Of a stretch of 64,000 nucleotides of DNA, positions 13,385 to 25,771 are shown in pieces. The stretch is taken from the NCBI GenBank assembly GCA_947359465.1, contig OX375873.1, forward strand, positions 75,394,278 through 75,458,277, given 5' to 3'. The position numbers and the translations under genes were made by a program. A model generated the notes under the pieces. It saw only the letters and a list, made by a program, of their open reading frames with translations. It ran no database searches and was not told the DNA's origin. The DNA comes from Metellina segmentata (taxonomy: Eukaryota > Arthropoda > Arachnida > Araneae > Tetragnathidae). The stretch's first letter is position 1. Every line of letters starts with the position of its first letter.

Positions 13385-13573
13385 ATGCACCATGAAAGTG
13401 CAGAATTACAGTGGTGCCGGGTTCGATCAACTTGGTGCGGCGTTGACTGGGGATGGATAGTCTTTAGTGACGAGTCCAGTTTCCAACTGTGTCCTGAAGA
13501 CAACTGCAGACTTGTCTGGAGACGTCCAGGGCAGCGTGGGGGTTGCCTCGATGCAGTATCTCATCAGTGGTAA
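13385..13573 (+). pseudogene. Tc1-like transposase fragment
   Basis: A 62-codon open segment contains GWIVFSDESSFQLCPEDN and RLVWRRPGQRG. This is the middle of a Tc1-family (DDE_3) transposase around its first catalytic aspartate (the D in FSDES). A full transposase is about 340 residues, so only about a fifth remains. No inverted repeats or TA duplication can be placed around it. It is followed directly by a pal repeat. Confidence 0.8.
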
Positions 13574-13748
13574 AACTAATCAGATCTTGATGGACGAGAT
13601 ATATCGTGATTAGAACAACTGACCAGAACTCGATCTCGTCATCGTAAAAAAATCAGCAATATCTTGTTAACGAGATATCTCGCCATTAGCAAAATTGGTG
13701 AAGTATTGACGAACGAGATACCTCGTCGAAACCTTTTGGAGAGTTAGT
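13574..13748 (-). repeat. Pal repeat copy
   Basis: Contains ATCTTGATGGACGAGATATATC, TTAACGAGATATCTCGCC and GAACGAGATACCTCG in order, i.e. three palindrome-centred units within 175 bases. It ends CTTTTGGAGAGTTAG, close to the family terminus. Confidence 0.7.
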
Positions 13749-13765
13749 GATATCACTATTAATAT

Positions 13766-13830
13766 TTATTACTAAAACATGGTTATTTATTACTAAAACA
13801 TGGTTATTTATTACTAAAACATGGTTATTA
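13766..13830. repeat. 21-bp tandem repeat, 3 copies
   Basis: Three identical units ATTACTAAAACATGGTTATTT in direct array. Confidence 0.9.
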
Positions 13831-13909
13831 CTTTCGTTGAGACGTACATACGTTCTATAAAGTTAGAGGTTAATTTTTACTGTATACAAAGTATCAGATT
13901 ATGAACACA

Positions 13910-14538
13910 CTAGGGGGGCAGCCCCCTGCTCGCTGGCGCTCGCCAACCCCCGGAGGATTGCTTTGCAATCCTCACTGATTCGTTGGGCGAACCTATGCTC
14001 GCTTCGCTCGCATCAACGAAGACATGTGTCCTAGCAGAAGAGATTGTTTACAAAATATGATATTCCAAAAAAAAAAAAACTTTTTTTTTTCCAATTTAAA
14101 TTTGCTGTTTGCAGAAAAGATATATACAGTGCCTCTGAAATCAGAACTCAAATGAAAACTTTGTGCAAATTTTGACTCGAAATGTGATCGCTGCTTTGGA
14201 AATTGAATACCCAGCATGTTGTTGGTGTGTACATTTCCCCAGCACTCGAGCCACTCACTTTTTCATTGAGTTTGTTGTCTAAAGTTGAAGTTCAAGCATA
14301 TTGTTGAACTACAATTGTTGGCCCTGAAAAGATACCCCGTTTTCTTTGATTTCTATTATAAACTACAACAGCTCGACTAAAATTAATTTTTTTGAGTAAA
14401 ATTTCATCCGATTACGCTATGAATTCAATTGAGGAGCGAGACTTCGTGATGGTAAACAAACAATCGCATAATGTTGCCCAAACGCAATAACAAATAACGT
14501 CTTTTTTGCGTGCCACGTAAGAGAATTATATATATAGA
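13910..14538 (-). mobile_element. Non-autonomous Helitron, TCTATATATATAAT family, copy 1
   Basis: On the minus strand it starts TCTATATATATAATTCTCTT after host A and ends with a strong GC hairpin (GGGGGCTGCCCCC) then CTAG before host T. The paralogue at 18083-18732 shares both ends and most of the interior, including a run of about 20 mixed A and T near the middle. The 3' half has the GC-rich GCGAGC and GGGGGTTGGCGAGCG words. Length is 629 bp and there is no coding capacity. Together the two copies define the element boundaries exactly. Confidence 0.88.
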
Positions 14539-14560
14539 TTATCTCAATCCTCAATAACGT

Positions 14561-14792
14561 TAGGTCTCGGTAGACCGGTCGGTAGAGTAGCGTATTACCT
14601 GTCATGACATCAAATGTATATATTGATGAGATGTAGAAGTTTGAAGAGTGGGATGCCAGCTCAGTTGCGATCTCGCTATCTGATCGTGGTTTAAAATTAC
14701 TTGGTGTTGTCATCGGGTCCATCTCTTTGGGTTTGATCCCGTACCTTCGCCAATAGCTCGATGTGTAGCTCCAGTGGGACCTCAACTTATAT
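14561..14792 (+). repeat. tRNA-derived SINE, family 1
   Basis: The head has an A-box-like GGTCGGTAGAGTAGC, as in tRNA-derived SINEs. The body shares AGTGGGATGCCAGCTCAG and TTGGGTTTGATCCCG with the copies at 34395 and 44207, and the tail ends CTCCAGTGGGACCTCAA. It lies just outside the Helitron that ends at 14538. It is non-coding and would be mobilised by a LINE elsewhere. Confidence 0.65.
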
Positions 14793-15892
14793 ACTTCAAT
14801 GACAAAAATCACTTGTTTAATAATTTATGTTCTGTATCAAAATTACTATAAGAGTGCATTGATTATTTAAGCATTAAATTCAACAACAGTCAATCTTACA
14901 AATCATAAATCTTGAACAGTAGGAATGTCCTATCAATATGGGTATGTGTTGTAAGAGGTCAAAGGTTAATTGACGTAAAATTTGGAGAGTGTGGTTTTTT
15001 TAAGAGTGAGGAGTGATTTTTAGACGTTCGGTGACTTTGGTGGTGGCATTTGGGATGTGAGGTGTAGTTGATTCCGATTGTGAAGTGCCAGGGATGAAAC
15101 CATAAGTTGGGTGAAGCAAAATAAAGAACACTTGCCATCGGTTTATGGAATTACAGTAGAATTGATAATCCTGAATCAATCAAAATCAATCAAATTTTTT
15201 AAATTAAGTCGCCTTTTATAAACTAATCTTTCTTTAAATCATTTATTTCAAACTACGAGATTAATTTTCAACACTGTTTAAAATTTATTCAAATAAAAGT
15301 TGTTCGTGTGCATTTATTCTTGCAAAGGGAGATATTTAAAAGTTCATCACGCTAAATACAATTTCTTTTGTGTTTCGAAGGAAATAATTGTTTTTTCCAT
15401 AAATAATACAATTGAATTTTCTACGAATTAACAAAATTTGCAGGACGTATAGTTTAAATTTAAGTCATCTCAAGTAAGATCCCCAACCACACAGCCAATT
15501 CGAACTGCTAAGTAAAAGATTAAATTGAATTATTAAATTTGCATCGCATGAATTAATTAGCTATTTTATTATACAAACAACTTAATGAATTCAAAATTGG
15601 AAACAACTGCAGATGTTTTTCAATTTCTTTTAATAATCGCCATAATGACTATACACATTAATATTAAGAGTTATAAATGCTATGTAAAAAGTTTTTTAGA
15701 TTGTAACTATCATTTTTTTCATTACAATTTTAATTAATTGCGACTTAAAAGTTTTTATATTCCTGGATGATTATAACATTCTTAACAATAGCAGTCAAGA
15801 CAATTTGTATTTCAAGTTTTATCAAATTATATGAACTGCGTTTCTATAATGGATATGATTTAGTTTAAATGAACGTAAATTATATGGTTTTA
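14793..15892. other. No gene recognised
   Basis: AT-rich, with only short frames and no repeat that recurs in this window. Confidence 0.45.
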
Positions 15893-15948
15893 TCTTGATG
15901 GACAAGACATCTTGAAATTTCTTCGAAACCACTTGGGATTGATTGGAC
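15893..15948 (-). repeat. Pal repeat, partial copy
   Basis: Carries ATCTTGATGGACAAGACATC and TTCGAAACCACTTGGGATTGA, a worn terminal fragment of the family. Confidence 0.55.
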
Positions 15949-16540
15949 GCCTTTGCACTTTACAAATTAAATTATTGAACTAATTCCGATAGAGGAAAAT
16001 ATTGCGCTGTAAAACAAAACAATCAAGATAGATTAAGACAAAACTCAATGACAGTTAATTTTTATTTATACTTTTTGCCAGAACAGTTGTCAATGACAAA
16101 AAATTACGACTGTCTAGTATGGTACTGTAAGTTAATATAAAAGGGCAATCTTTTATATCAGTCAAGTATAAAAAATCGAATTCCTACGCAAAAAATTCTT
16201 GAAAGCCAAATGATGACTATCAACACACTATCTGTGAGTTATTTCATGGAAAATAGGGTCAATGATGCAGTTGTTTTGCTGAAAACAGCATTCCATTACG
16301 TGTGAAAATCCATACATTTACGAACGAATACGTTCAACAAACTATTTAACACGTTCCAGGATTTTACACTACAGTAAAAAATACATTTGACAGTATTCCT
16401 TCCACAATTTATACCTCTATGCATCATGCAGGTCCATTACAATACACCCTCAAGGGCACATATTCTTCAGGTGTGTAAGAGCATTATACAACACCAAGTT
16501 AACTGAGTGATTTGTCGCTTCTTCTGTTCTACCGACACCT
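15949..16540. other. No gene recognised
   Basis: No coding region, RNA gene or repeat identified. Confidence 0.4.
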
Positions 16541-16945
16541 ACCCTTCAGCATTTTACTTTTTATTTCCTCCCTCGTTGTTGTCTTGTGTTTGTCCCATCT
16601 TGGCCAAATATTTGCCCTTGTTCCATAATGAACCGAAAGCAACCAGTCAACTATCTAACCCTGAAAATGAAGTGCTTCCTAATTGAAGAAGCAGCGGTTT
16701 TGAAATTTACGGGGTGTCGTCCTCAAATCTTGCCCCTAGTGGATTGATCCCGAACCGTCGTCAATAGTCCGGTGCGTTGCTTTGGTTCGACGTTAATTGA
16801 AACTTACCAAATTACCTAATTAAAAAACGTGCGATTAGTTTTATTTTGATTTAATTTATTTCATTAAAATCGTTTGCGATACTTTTATGATTGTTCTCAT
16901 CAAATGAGCTTGAAACAGAACATCAGTTTTGCTTCATATTCCTTC
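16541..16945. repeat. Unclassified dispersed repeat interrupted by a SINE
   Basis: Shares about 300 bases with 28640-28925: TTTTTATTTC, TGTCTTGTGTTTGTC, then GAACCGAAAGCAACCAG, then TTAATTTATTTCATTAAAAT and GATACTTTTATGATT. In this copy the match is broken at 16688-16806 by SINE-like sequence that the other copy lacks. It ends two bases before the Helitron at 16947. I cannot assign a class; no coding is seen. Confidence 0.55.
16688..16806 (+). repeat. SINE family 1 fragment
   Basis: Contains GGGGTGTCGTCCTCAAATC, TTGATCCCGAACCGTCGTCA and a terminal GTTCGACGTTAATTGA, matching the 3' half of the SINE at 14561-14792. The tRNA-like head is missing. Confidence 0.5.
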
Positions 16946-16946
16946 A

Positions 16947-19101
16947 CTAGCAAAATACCCGACCTTACTCGGTTTGAATTGGTTTACTCTAAATTGAAGA
17001 GGTAATCAAAATATATAATAATTTACGTTTTTTGTAAAATAAAAATTTATTTGAATACCTTTCGCCATCTTTATTATTTCTACAGCTTACTTTGGACACA
17101 AATTATACACATGCATATCCATTCCTGTAATACATTTCACATATATCGTACCCTTGCAGTATGACAAAGCTACAAAATGACGAAAGGTGACCCTAAGGTT
17201 ACTACTACAAAAGACGATTTTGAGAGATATTTGGAATTCGCTTTCTTAAGTTATTTTCATGTTCAACTCAATTAATAAAAATTACGATTTACGGCTAGTG
17301 CTCTCGTACTCATAGTCAACAAAACAATATTTTTTTACCTGTGGCACACTCTTGCATCCGGTATGTGACATTGTGAAAATTTGCAATCTTCTCCTGTCAT
17401 TATGAGAACGAAATTTTTATAGTTTGAATAGTTTTACTTCGGATTTTTTAAACATTATTATTCTTTCAATAACGGTATTATTCGTTCAATAACGGCATTA
17501 TTCTGACTTGCCTGCCATTTTTAAGTCGAATACTTTGTTGTGGCGTTGCGTGTGATGAGAATAAAAACAAGTTTATTAAAATAATAAATATTTAAATTAG
17601 TAAACAGTGAAATAAAACAAAATAAAAGATGTCGGAAAAAATTGTACTAAAGATATTAATTTGTGATTCCTTTTTATCTCTTGATCTCGCACAGTTGCCA
17701 CAACTTACAACTAAAAATGCACAAAATTTAGAAACGTAAATTCAGAGCGAAAGAAACAGAAAATATCACTGCTCGCGTGATCTTGTTGATTAGTGTTCGT
17801 TGAAAAATATCGTCTGTCCCAAATATTCGGTAATCGTTTTCATTGCACAAAGAACAAAAATACGACTCGAAATAAATCAGAGCTAAAGTTCCACAAATAA
17901 AAATTATTTTTTGAAGAATTTTCAGCAGAAGACTTTTTTAGCAGTACTGGTAAAGCAATATAAGTAATCGTAATACTCAATATACATTCCAATTTTTCCA
18001 AAACTACCAAATTATGGTTGAGTTAAGTATGCTTACTCAGGTATTTTAGCATGAAACCCAACTAAATATAACAGTAAAGAAATCTATATATATAATTCTC
18101 TTACGTGGCACGCAAAAAAGACGTTATTTGTAATCGCGTTTTGGCAACACTGTACGATTGTTCGTTTATCGCAAAGTCTCGCGCATCGATTAAATTTATA
18201 GCGTTATCGGAAGAAATTTTATTGAAAAAAAAAAGGAAATTTTAATGAGCTGTTGCAGTTAGTTTATAATAGAAATCAAAGAAAGCGGAGGATCTTTTCA
18301 GGTCCATTTAAAAAACGGTCCTTTTCAGAGCCAACAATTATAGTTCAACAAGACGCTTGCACCACAACTTTCGGAAACAAACTCAATGAAAAAGTGTGGG
18401 TCGTTTGAGTGCTGATAAATGTACACACAAACAACATGCTGGGTATTCAATTTCCAAAGCAGCGCTCACATTTCGAGTCAAAATTTGCACAAAGTTTTCA
18501 TTTGAATTCTGATTTTAGAGAAACTGTATATATTATTTCTGTAATACAGTAAATTTAGATTTCAAAAACATTTTTTTGGTAACATATTTTGTAAACAATC
18601 CCTTCTGCTAGGACACATGTCTTCATTGAGGCGAGCGAAGCGAGCATAGGTTCGCGCAGCGAACCAATGAAGATTGCGAAGCAATCCTCCGGGGGTTGGC
18701 GAGCGTTAACGAGCAGGGGGCAGGCCCGCTAGTGTTTAATATTGCATTAACTAAACTAATAAATAATGTATGCAATAAAACACATTGCAATCAAATACCT
18801 GGAATAAAATTTACGTGATACCTACACAAACACAAAATCGAACATAGAACAGAAAGACTGACAGACAGACTTTCACAACCAATTCCACTCACTAAATGAA
18901 GATAAGTACTCACTGTATGCAAATTTCCATAAAAATATATTAAACCGTGTGGACATGTATAGGGCACATACATACAGACAGACAGACACCAAACGCGAAA
19001 AGGGCTGATTTGGCATCAGGAGAGTCAAAACGGATAGAAAACTTGAAATGGGTCGAAAATATTGAATGTACAAACAAACACTCCATTCTTATTTATATAG
19101 A
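16947..19101 (-). mobile_element. Non-autonomous Helitron, TCTATATAAATAAG family, copy 2 (carries a nested Helitron)
   Basis: On the minus strand it starts TCTATATAAATAAGAATGG and ends ACCGAGTAAGGTCGGGTATT then TTGCTAG, flanked by host A and T. The total is 2155 bp; removing the nested element at 18083-18732 leaves about 1505 bp, which agrees with the other copies. Its short Cys-containing frame carries a 2-base insertion relative to copies 3 and 4. It has a TCTG-type tract at about 18967-18988. No transposition protein is encoded. Confidence 0.88.
18083..18732 (+). mobile_element. Helitron nested in a Helitron, TCTATATATATAAT family, copy 2
   Basis: Starts TCTATATATATAATTCTCTT after A18082 and ends GGGGGCAGGCCCGCTAG before T18733. 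It is the same family as 13910-14538. The surrounding Helitron reads AGTAAAGAAA on one side and TGTTTAATATTGC on the other, and copies 3 and 4 have the joined form AAAGAAATGTTTAATATTG (reverse strand). The insertion is therefore exactly between A and T, with no base lost or duplicated. Confidence 0.93.
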
Positions 19102-22100
19102 TTTGAACGAATGATTACGATGTAGATATATCTGTCGTACTGTATTAGTGAATTTTCGTTTGTACGTCATGTTTTCTTCACATCTCAAAAAATCGGAATA
19201 GATTTTTTCAGAGCCCCTTTACAAGTCATCCTTTGAAGAGTGAGCGACCAAATTTTGGTATAAATATTCTAATCAAAGCTAAAGCGATGAACAATTTTTA
19301 ACACTCAACCAGTTACACCACAATTACGATCCCCTGTGCAGTTCATGCAATACTCATAAGCATGTATTTACTAAAAGAGAAAAGCAAATACATATATGTG
19401 TCTTTAACTCCCGTTGAACCTTTCTCACCATTTTCCCACGTATAGGGCATTGTAATGCAAATCGTCAGCTGAAAACCTTAAGCCGTGATAAAATACGAAG
19501 CGCAAGATGCAAAGCAACTCGTGCAGACCAATCAGAGGTATCAGCGCAAGCGATGAAAACTATCTAATTGGTTGTGTCGCTTTGTGCCATGAGTTTCTAA
19601 TTTGACCGTAGATTTATTGTTCCTTAAGATTTACCAATCAGTGTATTTTTACATTTTACTACAAACGAGAAATAAGTAAAATATTTCAAACAAATGAGAT
19701 AGTTTGGGCAGTTTATTAGGTATCAAAACACTTGTTTTGTTCACCTGAAAACTGAAAATATACGTAAAATTGAAGCACCAAATTCGATTTTAAGTAGAAA
19801 ACCATGGAACAAAGTTCCATTTCAGCGTTAGAAACAGCACAGATGAAAAGCCGTTACCAATTTAAGTTGCGATCCTTTTTTGAGAAACATTTTTTATTTG
19901 TCATACACAATCACCTCCCCGACGCCAGGTCCCCGCATATTTTTACAATTTATTTATTACAAAGTGATGGATCGAAATCGGTATCGCTCCAGGAAATCGT
20001 TTCGTTTAAAGTTATTTCACTTCGCTGAACTCTCCCATCTAACATAGGAAACTTATACGTCTTTTAAGGAATAAGCTTATAATCAATTTCTTTCGTGTTG
20101 CAACTAGAAGTATTGGAAGAAATAAATTCAATACAGCTGTTCAGTTCGGTGGCTCCCAAAACTTCTGAAAATAATTTCAGATTCGTGTGATAAGAACGTA
20201 GAACAACGGCTTTTTTGTTACTTGTGTTATATTTAATATGTAGTAAAATGAGAAGATGTAGAAAGAACGCGAAAGAGAGATACAAATTAATTTAACTGAT
20301 TCTCGAAATATTAAACTGATAGCATCCTAAAGTGATTCTTTTTATACGAATTTTTTATTTTTTTACTGTAGATTTTCCCGACTAAGATTTTTTAATGTCT
20401 GATTTCACCAAACAGATCTGAACATATGATAAAGAACTTTAATTATCAAACGAAAATAGCTATCTCATGCAGCGTAAGAAGTAGTACCTTCAATTAATAA
20501 CTTGGGAATAACTGAAATTAAGAATTTCGTTTTAATTTGAGTGTCGTTATTGTGTGTATAAGGATTATATGTGAAGTAAAATCCCTAGTTCAGAATATGT
20601 GAAAGTCGATTCTGTGTTTCGTTCACCAATAATGGTTTCAGTCACAATGTTTTCATTAGTCAGATTTTAGAATGGAATACTAATATTTTCGCTATGTTCA
20701 TCCTTTTGTTGTAAGCTTTTCGATCTTTTCAACTGTAATATAAGGAGTCAATAGATCCAAAGATGTATACAGAAATAATTAGTATTTCCCTTTCTAAGAT
20801 GATGATTTCTTGTTCTAAAGCATAAAATCATACCATGCACCTGTTTTAATTACCACATTTCATGACAAAGAGGACAGAGTACTGGTTGATGATTACATCA
20901 AATTGTGTGATTATTGAGTTTTAATTAGCGCATTGTTCATAAAGAAAAGGGTATTGAACTGATGATGAAAAAAATTGTGATAGTTTTATTTAAGTACCAC
21001 ATTTTATGAAAAGATCCAAATATTCCAAGTATTTTATTGAAATCAGTCCAAAATAGGTAGTTTCGCAAATACTTTTAACGTTCACACTAACAGTTCCAAA
21101 GTTTATTTTTTATGTGAAGGTGTCATTTTGTTTTGGACTAACTTTTGAATAAAACATTTATTATTCACTTTTGTGCATAGTGTTTACTCAATTAATGTCT
21201 CGTGATGGAATATAACATCGGTCGAGTATACTTTTCTCAACGTTTGATCATATTTCCTGGGTAATCTGTTCATTTCCTTCGTGAATGTTTTTCTTGATCT
21301 ATTGGCTCGTTGACGCGTTGTCAGTGTAAACTCGTTCCTTCAAGTTGCTCTGTTGTTATATAAATCTGTGTTACCAAATCAAGGCAACAATAAGGGTAAT
21401 TAACATCAGCAGACGTTGACATTATTGATCGGGAAATGCGTGTTTTGGAATTGATATGGATGATCGAGATGCATATCATGTACTTCATCTTGTTGAAATT
21501 ACATTAGCTGTATACCTTTTGTCGACCAATTTCAGACTTTACGAAATGCTTCAAAACCGCTTATAATCGTTCATATTTTACAGTAAACACATCTTCATTA
21601 AATCCTCGAAACCAATGGTTCAATGATATGTCCACTTCCAATTGCACTCCAAACATTTGCTCTACGGCGATAAAGAGGTCTCTCATGAATTAACCTTGCA
21701 TTTACTGATCCCAATACAGCTGCTCTCTTAATTACGTACCCACTGATATTATATAGAAGGAGCTAAGAAATTGAACAAATCATGTGGTCAAAAGAGTCTG
21801 TATTTGCAGTGTAACTAGAGATGGCTATTCAGCAGATGTCATATTCGACATGTTTTATTAAGTAAACATATAAAAAAAATTGATCGAAAAGTTTTATTTA
21901 TTAAAAATTAATTTATTCCAAATCAAAATGGTGTCCTTACCTAAAAACACCTGGAAAAAAAATTCTTTTTAGAAGCGATCGAATTATTTCAATAAAGTTA
22001 TACCATAATGAGAAATATAAAATTAAATTCAAATGTGATACTAAATTTCAATCACCATTTCTCTTGTATGTAGTAAATTATTTAACCCCATTATTTTCAA

Positions 22101-22186
22101 TACCGTCTGAACTCAGGGCACCCCTCCCTCTACTCATCGATACTGAAACTATGATATCCAATCCAATTTGCCCCTACAATTTGTTT
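19102..22186. other. Long stretch without recognised gene
   Basis: Three kilobases of AT-rich sequence. The frames at 19804-20028 (plus) and 20064-20285 (minus) have no recognisable domain. I see no transposon ends, RNA gene or tandem repeat. Confidence 0.45.
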
Positions 22187-22342
22187 CAAAGTGATATCTC
22201 GTCCATGAAGATATAATAATCACTTTTGCTAAAAACTCGATAACTTGTGATCAAGATAGGCTTGATTTTTGTTATGATTACGAGAACAAGATTTGGTCAG
22301 TTTACTGTTAGTGACGAGATATCTCTAACTGCTTGTGTAGTC
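22187..22342 (+). repeat. Pal repeat copy flanking the satellite array
   Basis: Contains GTGATATCTCGTCCATGAAG, AACAAGATTTGGTCAGTTT and GTGACGAGATATCTC. It runs straight into the first satellite unit. An inverted partner follows the array at 23407-23549. Confidence 0.65.
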
Positions 22343-23406
22343 TATTTTATAAACTCAAAAAGTCATAAGATTTTTCATTGAGATTGTGATAATAAATGTA
22401 CACATCTATTACCACAATCAAATTGCAAGAATATCATAATGTATACGTTAAATGCAATTCAAACATTAACTCTCCATGTGGTTGTCTCAACCAGGGATCT
22501 CGTCATTGTCAAACTCATCAGCTCTATTAAAATCTTAAAGTTATAAGATTTTTAATTGAGATTCTGATAATAAATGTACACATTTATTACCACAATAAAA
22601 TAGCAAGAATATCATAAGGTATACGTTAATGCAATTCAAACATTAACCCTCCATGTGGTTGTCTCGCCCAGGGATCTCGTCATTGTCAAACTCATCAGCT
22701 CTATTAAAATCTTAAAGCTATAAGATTTTTAATTGAGATTCTGATAATAAATGTACACATTTATTACCACAATCAAATTGCAAGAATATCATAATGTATA
22801 CGTTAAATGCAATTCAAACATTAACTCTCCATGTTGTTGTCTCGCCCAGGGATCTCGTCATTGTCAAACTCATCAGCTCTATTAAAATCTTAAAGCTATA
22901 AGATTTTTCATTGAGATTCTGATAATAAATGTACACATTTATTACCACAATAAAATAGCAAGAATATCATAATGTATACGTTAATGCAATTCAAACATTA
23001 ACCCTCCATGTGGTTGTCTCGCCCAGGGATCTCGTCATTGTCAAACTCATCAGCTCTATTAAAATCTTAAAGCTATAAGATTTTTCATTGAGATTCTGAT
23101 AATAAATGTACACATTTATTACCACAATAAAATAGCAAGAATATCATAATGTATACGTTAATGCAATTCAAACATTAACCCTCCATGTGGTTGTCTCGCC
23201 CAGGGATCTCGTCATTGTCAAACTCATCAGCTCTATTAAAATCTTAAAGCTATAAGATTTTTAATTGAGATTCTGATAATAAATGTACACATTTATTACC
23301 ACAATAAAATAGCAAGAATATCATAATTTATACGTTAATGCAATTCAAACATTAATCCTCCATGTTGTTGTCTAGCCCTGGGATCTCGTCACTGTCAAAC
23401 TCATCA
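22343..23406. repeat. 177-bp satellite, six tandem units
   Basis: Six head-to-tail units; the word GCTCTATTAAAATC recurs at 22521, 22698, 22876, 23053 and 23230, giving spacings of 177 or 178 bases. Each unit holds AATAAATGTACACATTTATT (near-palindromic), GTATACGTTAATGCAATTC and GGGATCTCGTCATTGTCAAA. The last phrase resembles the tail of the pal repeat, suggesting the unit was built partly from it. Unit 1 is the most diverged and units 4 and 5 are nearly identical, as expected if the array grew by unequal exchange. Confidence 0.93.
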
Positions 23407-23549
23407 GCTCTTGATGTATGAGGTATATCGATATTAGAGAAATTTCACAAGGTCTAGATCTCATCATCATAAAATATCTCGAATATTTTGATGACTAGAT
23501 ATCTTGTCAAACAAAGTTGATAATATCCTGTTGGACGGGGTATCTCAAA
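23407..23549 (-). repeat. Pal repeat copy, inverted partner of 22187
   Basis: Reads TAGATCTCATCATCATAAAA, then GACTAGATATCTTGTCAAAC and TTGGACGGGGTATCTC, the reverse of the arrangement before the array. It may be the other arm of a single larger element whose centre became the satellite. Confidence 0.6.
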
Positions 23550-25598
23550 TGTTAACACAATGTTAAATACGGGAAATACAAATTTTCTTTTCATGAGGGT
23601 CCGTCACTTTGCACTAAACCAGATTACACATGTGAAGGGTCTATCGAAACTTATCTTCATTTCCCATTTAGAGTTACTTGATACAGTTTCATCATCCCCT
23701 ATCGTCAGAATATCCGGTTGTGGTGCTCCAATGCGACGTCAATGAGCTACCTTCAAACCCTCATCATCAGGAATTGCGAAGCTTATGAATGTGTATTCTA
23801 CGGAGAAAATTTCACCCAAAAAAACATATTCAACGCATCTCCTTTATTAGCTGAGTGAAAGGAACAGTTCTCAAATCGAAAACTAAACGCGTCTAATCTA
23901 CAAATGACGTCTCTTCCATCAACCTAACGTCCAATCGAACGCATTAAATCAAAAGATCTGCCACCATCGAATTCTAAGATGAATAGAAGAATTAAAATCG
24001 AAGGCCAGGAAGGCGATAAATTACATTTATTTCACCGGTCCCATTCAGCTAACGCCAGGACAGAGTTTTATTTTGGAGAAAGATGGATTCTGGTGTCAAA
24101 GCTATCGGAATAAAAGATGAGATGAATCATAATGCACACACTTGTACACCACCAGCGGTGACGTTGACATAGTCCGCGTAAGTCAAGAACGACGTCTCTC
24201 TCAGCAGTGTGAGTTATGGGCCCGTTTTATTAATGGCTAGTTAGATCAGCCTTGTTTTAATTCCGCGCTTAAATTTAATCTTGGGGGATTTGTTGGTATT
24301 TGGAATGTGACATCGAATTAGTATTAAAGATTGCAAGTATTAAATTCCGAGGGACGATTCATTTTCTCGGGAGATATATGTGGTAAATGACATTTATTTC
24401 CCATTAAAATTAGCAGGTTAACGAACATTTATAGTTTCCGTCGCAGTATTCGGGAGTTATTCATCCTATCAAATCCCTATTTTAATCGAAAAACGAAAGT
24501 TTTGCAATGGAACATAATAATAACATGGGGGGAGTTTTGTTATTTAATATTTATCTTAGAATGGATATTAAAAGAAAGCAAATACATATGTTTGTTTTAT
24601 ATTATTTTAGAAATATATTTATAAAATAAATGTTTAGAATGTTAAGAATGGTGCAACTTCAGGTGTACGTTCTACTGAATTGCAAAATATTTTCGGTTTT
24701 ATTATTTTGAAGTTCCGCAGAGACATTCCTTTAGCAAAGTTTCTACAACCGCCTAAATATCAAAATGGATTCGCCCATTTTTGTTATTTGTATTGATTTT
24801 AACGTCCCAAGGTATATCACCAGGAACTGTAAGTTATTTTTTAACCTTTAGGAAAGAATGTGTAACAATTTTTACTACCATTGTTTTTTAAATTGCGTAA
24901 TTCTTTCTCAAAGATTATTATTTATTTTGTAAGGAAAAAATGTTTTAATAGTTTCAATTCAATAAGTAATCTGCTTCAATGAAATCTTTTGTTTACTCTC
25001 TAATAGAACTGTATTCGTGTCTTTTTTCTTGCATTTTTGTTCAGTATATTTTTTTTTTCTGTTTCATTTGATGTTTTTCTGTAGAAAAACGACAATTTTA
25101 AAAATAAACAAATGATTTGGTTACTAGCGAACAAAATCAATCCCACGGATAAATTCTCCAACATAAAAAATTTTTTATCCCAAAATTTCAATTCGCTGTT
25201 AATGATACTTGTGAGAAAATTGATTGTATATAAATTCCATGCATTAAAAGTGATCCGACGGCTATGTTTTAAATAAAAATGAAGCGAGCCACCACACACA
25301 TACAGTTTTTCACCCTTAAGCAATCTACTTTATCATGGGAAAATACTTGAGTTATGGATAATATTTTCTTACATTATCAACACCCCCTTTATGTAAATTA
25401 CGCTACAAACTTAATTATATATCTGAGGCAAGTAAATGGGGAGTAAAATAAAAGAAGGTTGTTTAAAACAACCTTGATAAAAATACAAAAAAATTAAGAA
25501 CATTATGTAGTTTTAGAAAGTACCGAAAATGGCTTGCAAATTTTTTTAACAATAATATGATTCTTTATCACTTAATAGGATGACAAAAGTTGAGTACA
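23550..25598. other. No gene recognised; GC content higher near 23.9-24.4 kb
   Basis: Bases 23900-24500 are less AT-rich than the surroundings and look like single-copy sequence. Reading frames there are short and I could not identify a product. The frame at 25000-25323 (minus) shows no domain. Confidence 0.4.
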
Positions 25599-25712
25599 TC
25601 TATATAAATAAGAATGGAGTGTTTGTTTGTACATTCAATATTTTCGACCCATTTCAAGTTTTCTATCCGTTTTGGACCCTTCTGATGCCGAATCCGCCTT
25701 TTTCTCGTTTGG

Positions 25713-25771
<59 letters not shown>
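25713..25771. repeat. (TCTG)n microsatellite inside Helitron copy 3
   Basis: About 59 bases of TCTG units with one CCGTC interruption. Copy 4 has only about 26 bases at the same place, and copies 1 and 2 have fewer units. Confidence 0.9.

Noticed and set aside
22343..23406. CRISPR-like array
   Set aside because: Whole 177-bp units repeat with no spacers; it is an animal satellite.
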